NCBI GenBank assembly: GCA_018223435.1
Contig: JAGTTO010000001.1
Span: forward strand, 1,674,001-1,738,000
DNA length: 64,000 nucleotides
Source of the DNA: Lachnospiraceae bacterium Marseille-Q4251
Lineage (GTDB): Bacteria; Bacillota; Clostridia; Lachnospirales; Lachnospiraceae
Reading direction: 5' to 3'
The notes under the pieces were generated by a model, which saw nothing but the letters and a program-made list of their open reading frames with translations, was not told the origin of the DNA and searched no databases. Positions within the stretch are counted from its first letter, which is position 1, and each line of letters starts with the position of its first letter. The translations under genes were made by a program, and so were the position numbers. Shown in pieces: positions 1 to 8,337 of the stretch.

Positions 1-220
1 GGCCGATGGCGTTCATCATGCCGCCGTAAGTCTCTGCCACTCTCGGAGTCGCGTTTCCCGGCCAGGGCACGTTTGCCACGCCTTTCGTCACAACGGCGCC
101 CAGGCGGTTGAGATCCACAAATTCACTGTATTCTTCACCGGATCCAAAGGTTCCGGAGGCTGTCATCACCGGATTTTTCAGCTCCACACCGGCGATATTC
201 ACGCGCATATCTGTCATCAT
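1..220 (-). CDS. pyrD: Dihydroorotate dehydrogenase PyrD catalytic subunit, N-terminal part
   Basis: This is the first ~73 codons of the FMN-containing catalytic subunit, which oxidises dihydroorotate to orotate in pyrimidine synthesis. The reading frame opens MMTDMRVNIAG, then NPVMTASGTFGSG and TKGVAN, all typical of class 1B enzymes. The left window edge truncates it. The ATG at 220 overlaps the pyrK stop codon, and a GGAGGTGGAG ribosome site sits inside the pyrK end, so the two genes are translationally coupled. Coupling fits the PyrD-PyrK heterotetramer of class 1B enzymes, in which PyrK passes electrons to NAD. A second ATG at 217 is an equally possible start. Confidence 0.93.
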   Translation of the reverse strand, partial: MMTDMRVNIAGVELKNPVMTASGTFGSGEEYSEFVDLNRLGAVVTKGVANVPWPGNATPRVAETYGGMMNAIG

Positions 221-993
221 AACTCCACCTCCGTTGAAAGGAATACCGGTCCGTCTTTACATACCCGCTTGTTGTGGACGTGGGAATGACTGTCCACCTC
301 TTTGGACTTGCAGACGCAGCCAAGACAGGCTCCTACGCCGCAGGCCATCCGCTCCTCAAGAGAAAGCCAGCACTCGATGCCTTTTTCCTCTGCATAAGCT
401 TTCAGCGCCCGAAGCATCGGGGTGGGGCCGCAGGCATAGATCACATCGGCACTTAAGCCCTCCGCGCAGATTGCATCCAGCACATTTCCTTTGGTTCCGG
501 CGCTTCCGTCCTCGGTAGCGAGATAAACGGTTCCGTTTTTCGCAAGCTCCTCATTGAGGAAAAGCTCATCGCGGTAGCCCAGGATGATCTGCTTCTCTCC
601 TTTGAGTTCTCTGGAAAGTTCCAGCATGGGCGGAATACCGATGCCGCCGCCGATGAGGAAGGCTTTCTTTCCTTCTTCCATCCGATCCAGCGGAAAGCCA
701 TTTCCCAGGGGTCCAAGTATCTCGACCTCGTCTCCTTTGGAATAACCGGAAAATTCTGCGGTCCCTTTTCCGGCCACGCGGTAAACGATCCGGAGCTGTC
801 TTTCTTCTTTATTTACTTCACAGATGCTGATGGGTCTCGGGAGCAGACGGCTGCCATCCTGACAGTAAAGATTGATAAACTGTCCCGGCTTCGCCTCTCC
901 TGCCACCTGTTCGGTCTGAAGCCACAGGCTGAAGATCCCGGTTCCGATCCGCTCCTGGCTCACTACTTTTGCACATTCTTTAAATTTTGCCAC
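217..993 (-). CDS. pyrK: Dihydroorotate dehydrogenase electron-transfer subunit PyrK
   Basis: This 258-residue flavoprotein carries FAD and a [2Fe-2S] cluster and connects PyrD to NAD+. It has a ferredoxin-reductase-like FAD region (RLLPRPISICEV), an NAD-binding region (LIGGGIGIPPMLELSREL) and a C-terminal cysteine cluster with the CGVGACLGCVC pattern plus a later Cys, which are the usual four cluster ligands. Length matches the family. The start is GTG at 993, chosen because GGAGAG lies just upstream. It follows pyrF after 72 nt containing a hairpin (1016-1051) and overlaps pyrD. Confidence 0.95.
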   Translation of the reverse strand: MAKFKECAKVVSQERIGTGIFSLWLQTEQVAGEAKPGQFINLYCQDGSRLLPRPISICEVNKEERQLRIVYRVAGKGTAEFSGYSKGDEVEILGPLGNGFPLDRMEEGKKAFLIGGGIGIPPMLELSRELKGEKQIILGYRDELFLNEELAKNGTVYLATEDGSAGTKGNVLDAICAEGLSADVIYACGPTPMLRALKAYAEEKGIECWLSLEERMACGVGACLGCVCKSKEVDSHSHVHNKRVCKDGPVFLSTEVEL

Positions 994-1015
994 TTTTTTC
1001 TCTCCATACTCTGAT

Positions 1016-1051
1016 AACTGCCAGATGCATTTTTCAACACAACTGGCAGTT
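1016..1051. repeat. Intra-operon hairpin between pyrF and pyrK
   Basis: A 9-bp perfect inverted repeat (AACTGCCAG at 1016-1024, CTGGCAGTT at 1043-1051) lies in the only sizeable gap of the pyr operon. On the minus (coding) strand it has no following U-run, so it is more likely an mRNA processing or stability element than a terminator. On the plus strand it is followed by TCTTTTTT, so it could stop antisense transcription. Confidence 0.45.
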
Positions 1052-1065
1052 TCTTTTTTCTATAT

Positions 1066-1992
1066 TTATCTGTTTTTCAGTGCGCCATCGATATCTGCGA
1101 TCATATCTTCCACAGCGGCTCTGGAGGCCTCTGCGAAAGCAGCCTCGCCATACTTCGCATATTTCTCCTGCTTCCATGCGGCGATGATACCGCGGGAAGA
1201 GTTGACAATGGCTCCCAGTCCGTCTTCATTGAAGAAATGAACCAGATCCTTGCCTTTTCCGCCCTGTGCGCCGTAGCCCGGCACCAGGATGAAGGCCTTC
1301 GGCATGATTTTTCTCAGGATTTTACCCTGCTCCGGATAGGTAGCGCCGACAACAGCTCCTACATAGCTGTATTTGTCGCCCATGCATTCCTCGCCCCAGG
1401 CAGCGACATGCTCGCCCACGATCTCATAGAGGGGACGGCCGTCGATGAGACGGTCCTGAAACTCTCCGCTGGAGGGATTGGAGGTCTTCACCAGTACGAA
1501 AATACCTTTTTTCTCCTCTTTGCAGACGTCGATGAAGGGTTTGATGCCGTCGGTTCCGAGATAGGGGTTCACGGTAGCGAAATCCTCATCAAAACCGGCA
1601 AATTTCTGGCTTCCCACCTGTACTTTCCCCAGATGGCCTACTGCGTAAGCTGCGGAGGTGGAGCCGATATCGCCTCTCTTGACGTCGCCGATGACTACCA
1701 GATCTTTTTCCTTACAATAATCGACGGTCTTCTTGAAAGCGATGAGACCTTCGATACCGAACTGCTCGTACATGGCGATCTGCGGTTTCACCGCCGGGAT
1801 CAGGTCATAAACATGGTCTATGATCTCTTTGTTGTACTGCCAGATGGCCTCTCCGGCTCCCTTTAAGGTCTCGCCGTACTCTTTGAAGGCTTTTTCCTGA
1901 ATCTGTTTCGGAATGTAATTCAGCATGGGATCCAGGCCGACAACGATGGGTGCATGGGTTTTCTCGATTTTACTGATGAGTTTCTGAATCAT
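1066..1992 (-). CDS. pyrF: Orotidine 5'-phosphate decarboxylase (type 2)
   Basis: This enzyme decarboxylates OMP to UMP, the last step of the pathway. At 308 residues it is of the longer type-2 class. The catalytic Asp/Lys array is visible in DVKRGDIGSTSAAYA (DxKxxD pattern), and VGLDP near the N-terminus fits the phosphate/ribose site region. Start ATG at 1992 is preceded by AAGGAG. It is the second gene of the pyrC-pyrF-pyrK-pyrD operon, 24 nt after pyrC. Confidence 0.95.
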   Translation of the reverse strand: MIQKLISKIEKTHAPIVVGLDPMLNYIPKQIQEKAFKEYGETLKGAGEAIWQYNKEIIDHVYDLIPAVKPQIAMYEQFGIEGLIAFKKTVDYCKEKDLVVIGDVKRGDIGSTSAAYAVGHLGKVQVGSQKFAGFDEDFATVNPYLGTDGIKPFIDVCKEEKKGIFVLVKTSNPSSGEFQDRLIDGRPLYEIVGEHVAAWGEECMGDKYSYVGAVVGATYPEQGKILRKIMPKAFILVPGYGAQGGKGKDLVHFFNEDGLGAIVNSSRGIIAAWKQEKYAKYGEAAFAEASRAAVEDMIADIDGALKNR

Positions 1993-2016
1993 TGTTCTTT
2001 CTCCTTATTCTTCTAT

Positions 2017-3330
2017 TCACTGTTTCATCCGGTCAGCGGCATAAACGATTTTTCCGCCGCAGATGGTCATTTCCACCTCGCCGAAGACTTTTCTTCCGTG
2101 GAAGGGGGTATTTTTTCCCATGGAACGGAATTTATTCTTGTCAATCGTGTATTCCACTTCCGGATCGATGATGGTCACGTCCGCGATCTTGCCCTCAGCC
2201 AGATTTCCTTTGTCAATCCCTAAGATTCTGGCGGGATTGGTGCTCATCTTGGCTGCCATCTGAAGCGGAGTGATCACGCCGGGGCGCACCAGTTCGCTGA
2301 TGGTCAGCGGAACGGCGGTCTCCAGACCTACGATACCGAAGGGTGCGTTCTGCATCGTGCGGAGCTTCTCCTCCTCGCTGTGGGGCGCATGGTCCGTCGC
2401 GATGACATCCATGATATTGTCGTGAAGGCCCTGCTTTAAGGCTTCCACATCCTCTTTCGTACGGAGAGGCGGGTTCATCTTGTAGTTGGCGTCATTTCCC
2501 GGAATATCTGCGGAGGTCAGCGTAAAGTGATGGGGGCAGACCTCGGCGGAAACGTCCACGCCGTCGAGTTTGGCTGCTTTCACCATGCGGACGCTGTCCT
2601 TCGTGGAGCAGTGGCAGAGATGCAGTCTCGCTCCTGTCTCTTTTGCCAGCAGAATGTCTCGGGCCACAATCACATCCTCCACCGCATTGGTGATGCCCTT
2701 CCAGCCCTTGGCTGCCATGTCTTTATCTGCGTTCACCACGCCTCCTTCCACCATGTTGATATCCTCACAGTGGGCCAGCACCGGAATGTTCAGAGATTTG
2801 GCGATCTTCATAGCCTTCCGGTAAAGTCCGGAGTTCATGACGGATTTGCCGTCCTCGCTGATGGCGGGGGAACCGGCTTTTACCATACTCTCAATGTCAG
2901 AAAGTTCCTCGCCTCTCATGCCTTTTGTCACGGCTCCGGCCTGAAGCACGTTGATGAGGCCCAGCATTTTCGCCTTATTGTGTACATAGGAGACCCGGTG
3001 GCCTTCGTCCATGACCGGTTTCGTGTTGGGCATGGCCACAATCGTCGTGAAGCCGCCGTGGGCTGCTGCCTCAGCTCCCGTATCCACGGTCTCTTTATAG
3101 GTAAAGCCGGGGTCACGGAGATGTACATGCAGATCGATGAGTCCCGGCATCACATAACAGCCGGAAGCATCCACGACCCTGCAGTCTTCTCCGGAAGCAT
3201 CCGACTCTTCCTTATCCGTATTCTGTTCCTTTACTTTCCAAATTTTGCCGTCACGAATCCACAGGTCATAAAGACCATCGCGCTCATTTACCGGATCCAG
3301 AAGACGGCCGCCTTTGATCAAAATATCCAT
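2017..3330 (-). CDS. pyrC: Dihydroorotase (class I)
   Basis: Dihydroorotase cyclises carbamoyl-aspartate to dihydroorotate. The amidohydrolase metal ligands are recognisable: LHVHLRDPG (HxH), AHCED, LHLCHCS and ATDHAPHS, plus the family signature MPNTKPV. Length (437 residues from this start) is normal for class I. The start is ATG 3330; an in-frame GTG at 3336 lies only 5 nt after GGAGG, whereas the ATG is 11 nt from it. This is the first gene of the operon and is preceded by a sigma-A promoter at 3395-3423. No pyrR or pyrB is seen in the window. Confidence 0.95.
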   Translation of the reverse strand: MDILIKGGRLLDPVNERDGLYDLWIRDGKIWKVKEQNTDKEESDASGEDCRVVDASGCYVMPGLIDLHVHLRDPGFTYKETVDTGAEAAAHGGFTTIVAMPNTKPVMDEGHRVSYVHNKAKMLGLINVLQAGAVTKGMRGEELSDIESMVKAGSPAISEDGKSVMNSGLYRKAMKIAKSLNIPVLAHCEDINMVEGGVVNADKDMAAKGWKGITNAVEDVIVARDILLAKETGARLHLCHCSTKDSVRMVKAAKLDGVDVSAEVCPHHFTLTSADIPGNDANYKMNPPLRTKEDVEALKQGLHDNIMDVIATDHAPHSEEEKLRTMQNAPFGIVGLETAVPLTISELVRPGVITPLQMAAKMSTNPARILGIDKGNLAEGKIADVTIIDPEVEYTIDKNKFRSMGKNTPFHGRKVFGEVEMTICGGKIVYAADRMKQ

Positions 3331-3394
3331 ATACACTACATCCTCCCACTCTTATAGCAATGTCTCGTACTACAGATTTTTTTGCTCTGAATTT

Positions 3395-3423
3395 ATTCTA
3401 TCATAGGATAGTGGTGGGGGCAA
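3395..3423 (-). promoter_or_regulatory. Sigma-A promoter of the pyr operon
   Basis: Minus strand: -35 TTGCCC (3423-3418), 17-nt spacer, -10 TAGAAT (3400-3395). Transcription would start near 3388, about 58 nt before the pyrC start. No terminator/antiterminator pair typical of PyrR attenuation is visible in this short leader. Confidence 0.55.
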
Positions 3424-3461
3424 ACTTTTTCTTTTTCAAATTCACAGCAATTTTCCGCATT

Positions 3462-3490
3462 TGAAAAGGACGGGAAATTTTCCCGTCCTC
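3462..3490 (-). terminator. Terminator after the serine hydrolase gene
   Basis: GGACGGGA (3468-3475) pairs with TCCCGTCC (3481-3488) around a short loop, followed on the minus strand by UUUUC. It separates the 3504-5000 gene from the pyr promoter. Confidence 0.75.
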
Positions 3491-3503
3491 AGAGCACCGG
3501 CTT

Positions 3504-5000
3504 TTATTTTCTTTTTGCAACAATTGTCGGCATTTCCAGTTTGAAAGCCAGAGTATCTTCGTCTTCTATCGTTACCTGGTCTTCCTTAAAGTTAAACGTA
3601 AGTGTCTCTTTTCCGCAGGTCTCGATCTTACGCAGTTCGATAACAAGGACATTTTCCTGCTCCCACCAGGCGCTCGCCAATACCTGGCCAGCCAGCCTTC
3701 CCGGAATCAGATTCTGTCTTCTTGAGCCGTCCATTGCAGCCCAGAGATCGAAGGTTTCGTCTCCGTCATCTGTGGAAATACATAACGTATCACAGGTAAA
3801 ATGAAGCGTAAAACTTTGAACTGCCGACGGAAGCGGCGTTCCTCCCATAATCATTTCCACCCCGTCGCAGCCCAGATAAAAGTTTCCTTCTTCTACCTGA
3901 TAGCTGCTTCCATCTACTTTTTCCATGTACGGGCTGAAGGGATGATATTTCGGAGCGGGAAGAGAAAGAGCGCTCATACGTTTTTTCAATGCGTCCGACG
4001 CTGTCTTATTTTCCCCAGCTGCGGGATTTTTTCGGATTCTCTCAAGAAAAGCCCACATGGTATCCAGGATTGCCTGTGCCCAGTGTGCTCCCGATGCATT
4101 CTCGGTAATGGCAATGAGCATATCCAGATCCGGAACAACGATCGTGAACTGCCCCATCGCGCCGTCTGCACGGTATACGCCTTCGGGCTGGCACATCCAA
4201 ATCTGATAACCATAACCGACAAAGTTATCTCTGGCCTCCGGATTTCCGATCGCCTCTGTCGCCGACTCATTCTGAAGGCTGGTCGCCCGTTTCACATAGT
4301 CTTCCGCCAGAATCCTCTCATTGTCCCAGACTCCGCCATTCGCATAAAGCTTCATAAGGCGAAGATTATCCTCGGTGGTCGAAAACAGGCCGCCTCCGCC
4401 CATCTCCGTACCGTCCGGCATTTTGATCCAGCGATGGTTATCGGAAAGGATGCCGATCTTATCATACAGGCGGGGTTTCAGATATTCATGCAGTCCAAGT
4501 CCTGTTTTCTTTTTGATAATCGCTGCGAGAACCGAAGAACCCACACTGTTGTACATATAGGTCGTTCCGGGTTTGTGTTTTACCGGGGTATGAAGGAAAT
4601 CATGAAGCCAGTTTACCGTCGGTTCCGGCATCTCGTCCATTCCGCAGCCCATGCAAAGGACATCGTGGATTGTCAGAAGCTTCAGATTTTCTGAGGGGTT
4701 CTCCGGTGCTTCTTCCGGGAAAATATCAATCAGTCTTTCATCCAGCTTTAACAGGCCTTCGGTATACGCAATGCCAATCGCCGTCGCCGCATAGGTCTTG
4801 GAATGAGACTGCTGGCCATGGCGGATTCCGGGAGCATAGGGGCTCCACCAGCCTTCCGCACAAATTTTTCCATGCCTCATAATCATTAAGCCATGGGGTT
4901 CTGTGATCCCGCTCTCCAGCTGATCCAGAAGCCACTCGATGTCTTCCGAACAAATGCCGGCCTGTTCCGGTGTGATCCGTTCAAATTCTTTTCTTGTCAT
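3504..5000 (-). CDS. Serine hydrolase of the beta-lactamase/class C family
   Basis: This 498-residue protein belongs to the beta-lactamase/penicillin-binding-protein-like esterase family. The nucleophile motif SxxK is S65-H-S-K68, in the context SHSKTYAATAIG. The second motif normally written YxN appears as YNS in YMYNSVGSS, so the Asn is not in the usual position. A C-terminal extension of ~150 residues beyond the catalytic fold resembles the lipocalin-like or beta-rich tails common in this family. No signal peptide is seen, so a cytoplasmic esterase or amidase is more likely than antibiotic resistance. Start ATG 5000 follows ACAGGAGAGG. It is a single-gene unit ending in a terminator. Confidence 0.8.
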   Translation of the reverse strand: MTRKEFERITPEQAGICSEDIEWLLDQLESGITEPHGLMIMRHGKICAEGWWSPYAPGIRHGQQSHSKTYAATAIGIAYTEGLLKLDERLIDIFPEEAPENPSENLKLLTIHDVLCMGCGMDEMPEPTVNWLHDFLHTPVKHKPGTTYMYNSVGSSVLAAIIKKKTGLGLHEYLKPRLYDKIGILSDNHRWIKMPDGTEMGGGGLFSTTEDNLRLMKLYANGGVWDNERILAEDYVKRATSLQNESATEAIGNPEARDNFVGYGYQIWMCQPEGVYRADGAMGQFTIVVPDLDMLIAITENASGAHWAQAILDTMWAFLERIRKNPAAGENKTASDALKKRMSALSLPAPKYHPFSPYMEKVDGSSYQVEEGNFYLGCDGVEMIMGGTPLPSAVQSFTLHFTCDTLCISTDDGDETFDLWAAMDGSRRQNLIPGRLAGQVLASAWWEQENVLVIELRKIETCGKETLTFNFKEDQVTIEDEDTLAFKLEMPTIVAKRK

Positions 5001-5022
5001 AGTTTTTCCTCTCCTGTTCTAT

Positions 5023-5256
5023 TTATCTTTTTTTCTTATTTTTCAGGCGATATTTTCTCTTCAGGGCTTTTTCTTTCAGGCGGTATTTCTCTTTTGTCAG
5101 TTTTTCTTCCTGGCGGGCGTTCTCAGCCAGAATTTTTTTCCGGTATTTCCGGTAGAGCCGGCCTTCCTGAATGAGGGCTGCTCCGGCAAAGGCTGCGAAT
5201 ACCGTCGCCTGGAGCGCTGCGGTGAGCTGTTCTTTCTGCTTTTCTGTCAGATTCAT
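5023..5256 (-). CDS. Small basic hypothetical protein with coiled-coil tail
   Basis: A protein of 77 residues starting MNLTEKQKEQL. It has a short Ala-rich apolar stretch (AALQATVFAAFAGAAL) that could be a weak membrane segment, then a Lys/Arg/Glu-rich helical tail ending KNKKKR. I do not recognise a family. The ATG at 5256 was preferred over an upstream in-frame start because GGAGGTG lies directly before it. It ends 23 nt before the serine hydrolase start, so the two may be cotranscribed. Confidence 0.6.
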   Translation of the reverse strand: MNLTEKQKEQLTAALQATVFAAFAGAALIQEGRLYRKYRKKILAENARQEEKLTKEKYRLKEKALKRKYRLKNKKKR

Positions 5257-5359
5257 AGGGCACCTCCGTTTCTCATAGTTTTTCCTAACTGGTCTCATTA
5301 TACCATAATTTTCCCCTGGCTGTTACAGTTGAATTATGATTTTGGAAATGGTATGATAG

Positions 5360-5442
5360 AAGAGCAAGCGATTTACGCAGTAAATCAGCGGATTCTGAAT
5401 GTTTGAAGGATTGCGTGAGCTGCTCTGCAGCGTAGCAATCCG
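5360..5442 (+). repeat. Multi-hairpin repeat family 1, partial copy
   Basis: This holds the 3' two hairpins of the element that is complete at 13694-13881 and 13900-14086. GATTTAC (5370-5376) pairs with GTAAATC (5380-5386), and GGATTGC (5408-5414) pairs with GCAATCC (5435-5441) enclosing CTGC/GCAG. The outer GTCAAAAGGTC helix is absent. It lies just upstream of the 5475 gene and would be in its leader. Confidence 0.8.
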
Positions 5443-5474
5443 CAGGTACGACACACGAAGGGAGTTTCTGTTTT

Positions 5475-6428
5475 ATGACTGTGAAAAAAACGGCAGCCTC
5501 CACTCCTCTCTGGGGCGAGAAGCCTTATCGCTCCCTGGACTATGAGTATAAAAAACAGTACGGTGAAAAAATATACAAAGTCTCCTTAAACGGCGGTATG
5601 ACCTGTCCCAACCGTGACGGCACTGTGGGAAGCGGCGGCTGTATTTTCTGCAGCGCCGGAGGAAGCGGTGACTTCGCCGCGGACGCCCGCCTTTCCATCA
5701 GAGAACAGATCGAATCCCAGGAAGAAAAGCTCCGGACGAAGTTTCCGGCGAAGCATTTTGTGGCTTACTTCCAGGCTTATACCAACACTTATGCTCCGGT
5801 GGACTATCTCCGGAAAATTTTCACCGAGGCCATCACACACCCGGATATCGTAGCCCTTTCCATCGGCACCCGGCCTGACTGCCTGCCCGACGATGTACTT
5901 GATCTTCTTTCTTCCCTGAATGAGATCAAGCCCGTCACTATAGAGCTGGGCCTTCAGACCATCCATGAGAAAACGGCGGCTTTTATCCGCAGAGGCTACG
6001 CCCTTCCCTGTTTTGAAGAAGCGGTACAGAAGCTCAGAAGCTGCGGTATTTCCGTGGTTGTTCACACGATTCTTGGGCTTCCCGGCGAAACGGAGGAGGA
6101 TATGCTCGCTACGATCCGCTATCTCAATCACCAGGATATCCAGGGCATCAAGCTTCAGCTTCTTCACGTTCTGAAGGGGACCGATCTGGCTGCCTGGTAC
6201 GAAAACCCGGGCTTTCCCGTTTTTACCGAGGAGGAATATATCAATCTTGTGATCCGCTGCATCGACGAACTTTCACCGGATATCACGATTCACCGTCTCA
6301 CCGGAGACGGCCCCAAAGAGCTTCTCATTGCTCCGCTCTGGAGCAGCCGGAAGCGCTCAGTCCTCAATGAGATTCACCGGCAGCTGAAATTGCGCGGCTC
6401 CTGGCAGGGGAAATTTTTTCAACCATAA
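5475..6428 (+). CDS. YhcC-type radical SAM protein
   Basis: This radical SAM protein of the TIGR01212/YhcC family has 317 residues, normal for the group. The 4Fe-4S cysteines appear in the family's atypical spacing, CPNRDGTVGSGGCIFC (C-x11-C-x2-C), followed by GGSGDF. Conserved SIGTRPDCLPDDVLDLL and VELGLQT-like segments (here IELGLQTIHE) fit the SAM-binding barrel, and HTILGLPGETEEDM is also typical. The substrate is unknown to me. The next gene, DUF4364, starts only 10 nt downstream, so the two form an operon. The leader contains a family-1 repeat. Confidence 0.88.
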   Translation: MTVKKTAASTPLWGEKPYRSLDYEYKKQYGEKIYKVSLNGGMTCPNRDGTVGSGGCIFCSAGGSGDFAADARLSIREQIESQEEKLRTKFPAKHFVAYFQAYTNTYAPVDYLRKIFTEAITHPDIVALSIGTRPDCLPDDVLDLLSSLNEIKPVTIELGLQTIHEKTAAFIRRGYALPCFEEAVQKLRSCGISVVVHTILGLPGETEEDMLATIRYLNHQDIQGIKLQLLHVLKGTDLAAWYENPGFPVFTEEEYINLVIRCIDELSPDITIHRLTGDGPKELLIAPLWSSRKRSVLNEIHRQLKLRGSWQGKFFQP

Positions 6429-6438
6429 GGAGGGAACT

Positions 6439-6969
6439 ATGGCAGAACCTTTGACCTTATACAAACTCATCATTCTATATATGCTGAAAAAAGTGGATTT
6501 TCCGCTGACCAACGCCCAGATTTCTGAATTTGTGCTGGACCAGGAATACACCACATATTTCACACTCCAGCAGGCCATCTCGGAGCTGGTGGAGGCCGGG
6601 CTTATCCGTATGGAGACCATCCGGAATACTTCCCAGTATTACCTCACCGAGGACGGCGATATGACCCTCGGCTATTTCACTCAGAAGATCTCCGCCCCCA
6701 TCCGTGAGGACATCGACCGCTATATCCAGGAAAACAAAATGGCCCTCCGAAACGAAGTGGCCATTGTCGCTGACTATTATAAAAATACCGCAGGTGAATA
6801 TTCCGTCCACTGCGAAGTCAAGGAGAAAAAAGGCGACCTCCTGGATCTCACCATCAGCGTTCCCGACAAAGAGCAGGCCATCGCCATGTGCAACCACTGG
6901 GGCAAACGCTGCCAGGAAATCTACGAATACGTCATGGGGACACTACTTACAGAACCGAAATCCGAATAA
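6439..6969 (+). CDS. DUF4364 family protein (winged-helix-like regulator)
   Basis: A 176-residue protein matching the DUF4364 pattern of clostridia: MAEPLTLYKLIILYMLKKVD, then a winged-helix-like N-terminal half with FPLTNAQISEFVLD and ISELVEAGLI, and a C-terminal alpha/beta half. The N-terminal half suggests a DNA-binding transcription factor; the regulated genes are not known. GGAGGGAAC precedes the ATG. It is cotranscribed with the YhcC-type gene and ends at a shared bidirectional terminator. Confidence 0.82.
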   Translation: MAEPLTLYKLIILYMLKKVDFPLTNAQISEFVLDQEYTTYFTLQQAISELVEAGLIRMETIRNTSQYYLTEDGDMTLGYFTQKISAPIREDIDRYIQENKMALRNEVAIVADYYKNTAGEYSVHCEVKEKKGDLLDLTISVPDKEQAIAMCNHWGKRCQEIYEYVMGTLLTEPKSE

Positions 6970-7014
6970 AAAAATGCCAGGCATAAGCTGGAAAGCTTTG
7001 CCTGGTGTTTTTTT
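6966..7014. terminator. Bidirectional terminator between DUF4364 and rarA
   Basis: CCAGGCA (6977-6983) pairs with TGCCTGG (6999-7005) with an inner AAGC/GCTT helix, flanked by A7 on the left and T-rich sequence on the right, so it works in both directions for these convergent genes. Confidence 0.88.
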
Positions 7015-8326
7015 ATTCATGTATCCACTCCAGATACTTCTCAATCTCTTTCTCATACCCGTTTCCACTGGGGCGGTAGAATTTGGTGTCACCCAGTTCT
7101 TCGGGGAGGTAGCGCTGGCGGGAGAAGTGTTTGGGGAAGTCGTGGGCATATTCGTAGCCGATGCCGTGGCCCAGTTTGGCGGCGCCTGGGTAGTGGGCAT
7201 CTTTTAAGTGGACCGGAACTGTGGCCTTGCCGTTTTTCACGGCTTCCATAGCTTCAAAGATCGCGTTTGTGGCAGAATTGCTTTTGGGCGCAGTGGCCAC
7301 ATAGAGGGCGGCCTGGGCCAGAATCAGCTGGGATTCAGGCATGCCCACCCGCTCCACGGCCTGAGCTGCCGCCACAGCCACCTGAATGGCCTGGGGATCA
7401 GCGTTTCCCACATCCTCTGAGGCACAGATCATGATACGCCGGGCAATAAAGGTCACACTCTCCCCGGCATAGAGCATCCGGGCCAGATAATAGACCGCGG
7501 CATCGGGATCGGAGCCCCGCATACTCTTGATAAAGGCAGAGATCGTGTCGTAGTGGTTGTCCCCGGTCTTATCGTACTGCACCACCCGTTTCTGGATGCA
7601 CTCGGAAGCCACCTCCCGGGTGATGTGGATTTTTCCATCCGCGCTGCGTTCCGTCGTGAGCACCGCGAGCTCAATGGCATTGAGGGCTTTTCTCGCATCG
7701 CCCCCTGCAATATCTGCCAGGAACTCCTCCGCCTCCGGCTCCAGTACCGCGTCGTAGGAACCCATACCCCGCTCCTTATCATAGACGGCCCGGGTCAGAA
7801 GCACACCCACATCCTCCTTTGTCAGAGGCTTGAGTTCAAAGATCACCGACCGGGAAATCAGAGCGCTATTCACCTCGAAATACGGGTTCTCCGTCGTGGC
7901 TCCAATCAGAATCAGCGTTCCGTCCTCCACAAAGGGAAGAAGATAATCCTGCTGCCCCTTATTGAAGCGGTGAATCTCATCCACGAAAAGAATCGTTTTT
8001 TTCTGGTACATTCCGAGGGTATCCTTGGCTTTGGCCACGACCTCCTCCATGTCTTTTTTCCCAGCGGAAGTGGCGTTGATCTGGGTAAATTCCGCGCTGG
8101 TGGTGTTGGCGATGACCTTCGCCAGCGTAGTCTTTCCGGTTCCCGGCGGGCCATAAAAAATGATGGAACTCAGCTTGTCCGCCTTGATCGCGCGGTAGAG
8201 CATCTTGTCCTTTCCGATGATATGCTGCTGCCCCACCACCTCATCCAGGGTCCTCGGGCGTATTCTGGAAGCCAGAGGGGCTTCCTTTTTCATCGTATTG
8301 CTTCTTGCATATTCAAATAAATCCAT
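7013..8326 (-). CDS. rarA: Replication-associated recombination protein RarA (MgsA)
   Basis: An AAA+ ATPase of 437 residues that acts at stalled replication forks. Walker A is GPPGTGKTT at about residues 59-67, Walker B LFVDEIHRFNKGQQD, and sensor 1 LIGATTENP, all typical of the RarA/clamp-loader group. The C-terminal tetramerisation domain is present (GNADPQAIQVAVAAAQAVERVG, KDAHYPGAAKLGHGIGYEYAHD). Length is normal. Start ATG 8326 follows AGGAAGGA. The polysaccharide deacetylase gene lies 11 nt upstream, so they may share a transcript. Confidence 0.95.
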   Translation of the reverse strand: MDLFEYARSNTMKKEAPLASRIRPRTLDEVVGQQHIIGKDKMLYRAIKADKLSSIIFYGPPGTGKTTLAKVIANTTSAEFTQINATSAGKKDMEEVVAKAKDTLGMYQKKTILFVDEIHRFNKGQQDYLLPFVEDGTLILIGATTENPYFEVNSALISRSVIFELKPLTKEDVGVLLTRAVYDKERGMGSYDAVLEPEAEEFLADIAGGDARKALNAIELAVLTTERSADGKIHITREVASECIQKRVVQYDKTGDNHYDTISAFIKSMRGSDPDAAVYYLARMLYAGESVTFIARRIMICASEDVGNADPQAIQVAVAAAQAVERVGMPESQLILAQAALYVATAPKSNSATNAIFEAMEAVKNGKATVPVHLKDAHYPGAAKLGHGIGYEYAHDFPKHFSRQRYLPEELGDTKFYRPSGNGYEKEIEKYLEWIHE

Positions 8327-8337
8327 GACGTTCCTTC

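Noticed and set aside
3504..5000. Beta-lactamase antibiotic resistance gene
   Set aside because: No signal peptide, an altered second motif and a long C-terminal extension fit an esterase-like relative instead.
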